Assembly: GCA_938084135.1 (NCBI GenBank)
Contig: CALKDS010000001.1
Span: forward strand, 1-64,000
Reading direction: 5' to 3'
From: an uncultured Flavobacteriales bacterium
GTDB lineage: Bacteria; Bacteroidota; Bacteroidia; Flavobacteriales; Schleiferiaceae
DNA: 64,000 nt
Shown: positions 61,742 to 64,000 of the stretch, piece after piece
Position numbering within the stretch: position 1 is the stretch's first letter
Layout of the letters: every line of letters begins with the position of its first letter
Translations under genes and position numbers: made by a program
The notes under the pieces: generated by a model
Told to the model about the DNA's origin: nothing
Databases searched by the model: none
Seen by the model: the letters and a program-made list of their open reading frames with translations, nothing else

Positions 61742-62740
61742 ATGTTTAAAATAATATCAAAATTAATACTCTTATTTGGCATACTAGTGTCACTAAATTC
61801 ATGCCAAGAGAATCCATGGGAACAACTCCCTAGATCGAATGCTGCAAATCAACTAAATATTATTCATTTTTCAGATTCTATTTTAGGTTTAGATTCGATT
61901 AGTATGTTCAATAAGCTTGAGCAAATGCAATATCGACATCCCACAATTTTCTTTGATTCTGATAGCTCCTACGACTGGAAGAAAGACCTCCCCCCTTATT
62001 TATTAGATCCAGAGGTGCAAGCACTATATAAAGATGCTTTAAAGTCTCGCATGCCTCTTGATGAGTTTAAATCTGATATAAATTCTGGAGTATCTCAATA
62101 CAAATTGAGATTCCAAGAGAAAGCAAAAGAATTTGATATATATACATACATAAGTAGAAATGAAAAATTTTGGATACTGGAAGGTCCAAAGCATTTTTTT
62201 ATTCCGTGGGACAGGTATCTGGGAAGTGATCATCCCCTGTATGCTCGAGAGGCGAAGTATCAGCTTTCAAGACATGATTCCGATCAAGTTATCATCGAAC
62301 TATTCCGTTCATTAAGTAAAGGTCACATACCGCAAGTTCAAAAGAATTCATCATTGCTATCTGCAATGATCAATTCAGGGAAAAGTGTTTTATTTCTTCA
62401 AACTATTTTAGGTGATTCCCAGGCCCAGAAAGCACTAAACATGGATGTTATTCAAAATCAATTTATGATTAATAATGAAGCGGCTCTATGGAAAGTATTG
62501 TTAAAAAAGAAATGGCTTTTTGATAACTCTTTTGATTTAAAAAGAAAACTCATTGAAGCTGCTCCATTTAGTGCATTTACAACTTCAAATGATCAAATTA
62601 TACCTGGACAAGCAGGAGCTTGGTTTGGTTGGAGAATCCTTCAAAACTATTGGTCCGAAAATCCCGAACTAGCTTTATCGGAAATTATGGCTGACGAAAA
62701 CGTAAATTTGATCCTTCAAAAATCTGGTTACAGACCTTAA
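61742..62740 (+). CDS. gldB: Gliding motility lipoprotein GldB
   Basis: Signal/lipobox MFKIISKLILLFGILVSLNSC; GQAGAWFGWRILQNYW near C-terminus; next to gldC and nadE. Confidence 0.88.
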   Translation: MFKIISKLILLFGILVSLNSCQENPWEQLPRSNAANQLNIIHFSDSILGLDSISMFNKLEQMQYRHPTIFFDSDSSYDWKKDLPPYLLDPEVQALYKDALKSRMPLDEFKSDINSGVSQYKLRFQEKAKEFDIYTYISRNEKFWILEGPKHFFIPWDRYLGSDHPLYAREAKYQLSRHDSDQVIIELFRSLSKGHIPQVQKNSSLLSAMINSGKSVLFLQTILGDSQAQKALNMDVIQNQFMINNEAALWKVLLKKKWLFDNSFDLKRKLIEAAPFSAFTTSNDQIIPGQAGAWFGWRILQNYWSENPELALSEIMADENVNLILQKSGYRP

Positions 62741-62751
62741 ATATCTTTTTT

Positions 62752-63075
62752 ATGAATTCCAAAATCAATCTTGACATTGAACTTGATCTTAATAAAATCC
62801 CCACAAACATAGAATGGTCTGCTCCAGATGGAGGTGTGAAAAAATCAAAGGCTGATGCATTTATGCTATCCGTTTGGGATGGCAAGACTAAAGATACTTT
62901 AAGAATTGATCTCTGGACTAAAAATATGATGGTGGATGATATGAAGAAATTTTATCATCAAACCTTACTCTCGATGGCTGATGGGTTTCAAAGATCAACC
63001 AATGAAGACGAAATGTCTGAAGATATAAGAGATTTTGCTAAATATTTTGCAGAGAAATTAAAACTTATTGTGTAA
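62752..63075 (+). CDS. gldC: Gliding motility protein GldC
   Basis: INLDIELDLNKIPTNIEWSAPDGGVKKSKADAFMLSVWDGKTKDTLRIDLWTKNMMVDDMKKFYHQTLLSMAD. Confidence 0.95.
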   Translation: MNSKINLDIELDLNKIPTNIEWSAPDGGVKKSKADAFMLSVWDGKTKDTLRIDLWTKNMMVDDMKKFYHQTLLSMADGFQRSTNEDEMSEDIRDFAKYFAEKLKLIV

Positions 63076-63087
63076 CTAATTTCTTAG

Positions 63088-63762
63088 TTATTCTAAACCT
63101 CTTTCAGAAGTATTAATTTCTTCCAGTAAAAGAGGAGATAGTTCCAGTGTCAATTTCCTTATTGATTCAATCAATTCAACTCGACCCAAAGCTGTTTCTG
63201 CGCTTGTTAAATACATAGGAGGAATATTCTCCCACTCTTGAAGCATTTTTTTCTTAAATGCCGCCTGATTCTTTCCAAACGCACTACTTGACAATTTATC
63301 TAGTTTGGTAAAAACGAGAGAAAACGGTATCCCCCACTCTCCCAGATTTCTGATAAAATCTATATCTTTTTTTTGAGGCTCGAGCCGACCATCAATTAGT
63401 ACAAAAACATTAACTAGATTCCTTCTGTTTTTTAAATAATGACTAATCATTTTAGAGAAAATCTCTCGTTGGACTTTACTAACTTTTGCATAGCCATAAC
63501 CGGGAAGATCAACCAATGACCACAATCCAGCATCCATTGTAAAATGATTAATGAGCTGAGTTTTCCCAGGTTTACCTGATATTTTTGCTAAACCCGAATT
63601 GTTAGCCAAGCAATTTATTAAAGAAGATTTACCAACATTAGATCTCCCGATAAAAGCAAATTCAGGAACTGAAATTTTAGGACATTCAGAAGTCCGAGAT
63701 GCAGATTTGGCAAATTCTGCCTTAATTGGGGGAACTAATTTGACAGTAATTTGTCTAGCCAT
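63088..63762 (-). CDS. engB: Ribosome biogenesis GTP-binding protein EngB/YsxC
   Basis: FAFIGRSNVGKSSLINCLAN; VDLPGYGYAKVSK; VFTKLDKLS; start at MARQITVKLV. Confidence 0.96.
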   Translation of the reverse strand: MARQITVKLVPPIKAEFAKSASRTSECPKISVPEFAFIGRSNVGKSSLINCLANNSGLAKISGKPGKTQLINHFTMDAGLWSLVDLPGYGYAKVSKVQREIFSKMISHYLKNRRNLVNVFVLIDGRLEPQKKDIDFIRNLGEWGIPFSLVFTKLDKLSSSAFGKNQAAFKKKMLQEWENIPPMYLTSAETALGRVELIESIRKLTLELSPLLLEEINTSERGLE

Positions 63763-64000
63763 TTTTGAATTATTGTATTGAATTCTTCTGGTCGCTCCAT
63801 CATCGCTGCATGCCCACATTCATCAATCCAGTGTAGTTCCGAATTTGGCATGAGATTATTGAATTTATCAGCAACTTCAGGTGGTGTAACATCATCTTGT
63901 CTACCCCAAACTATGCATGTAGGCACCTTGAATTCTTTAATATCATTCGACATATTATGTCTAATAGCACTTTTAGAAATAGCCAAAGTTTTAATCGCCT
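63735..64000 (-). CDS. Alpha/beta hydrolase, C-terminal part (5' end outside window)
   Basis: VPTCIVWGRQDDVTPPEVADKFNNLMPNSELHWIDECGHAAMMERPEEFNTIIQKWL; frame open to window edge. Confidence 0.9.
   Translation of the reverse strand, partial: AIKTLAISKSAIRHNMSNDIKEFKVPTCIVWGRQDDVTPPEVADKFNNLMPNSELHWIDECGHAAMMERPEEFNTIIQKWLDKLLSN

Overview
The window is chromosomal core sequence from a Bacteroidota genome, probably a marine Flavobacteriales-type lineage; this is inferred from gene content (gld/T9SS genes, SusC, PafA, DUF4254). It is AT-rich, densely coded and arranged in tight operons. I found no rRNA, CRISPR array, IS element or prophage. Main loci are: the 5' part of a SusC/TonB-dependent receptor (minus strand, missing from the ORF track); a surface polysaccharide cluster (O-antigen ligase/polymerase, Wzz, sulfotransferase, flippase, GT4); hutU; an ExbB/ExbD/TonB-like/FolC operon; an lpdA-pabB-tilS-dsbD-DUF4254-GT9 operon; lnt | pssA-purS-acpH; a secreted alpha-amylase with a T9SS sorting tail; tRNA-Leu(UAA); groES/groEL beside secG, lptE and a PspF-like sigma54 activator; miaB | topA, a degenerate arginase-family protein, porP/sprF and gldKLMN; an ABC-F ATPase; PafA; nadE | gldB-gldC; and engB. 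The least expected signals are regulatory. (1) At least seven transcription-unit starts carry an exact TAnnTTTG (Bacteroidota -7) box ending only 4-5 nt before the start codon, which suggests systematic leaderless transcription. (2) groES has a sigma54-like GG-N10-GC promoter and a perfect inverted repeat upstream, in the same cluster as the sigma54 activator. (3) The arginase/formimidoylglutamase-family protein linked to T9SS has lost most metal ligands. No wholly new multi-gene system could be demonstrated from sequence alone.
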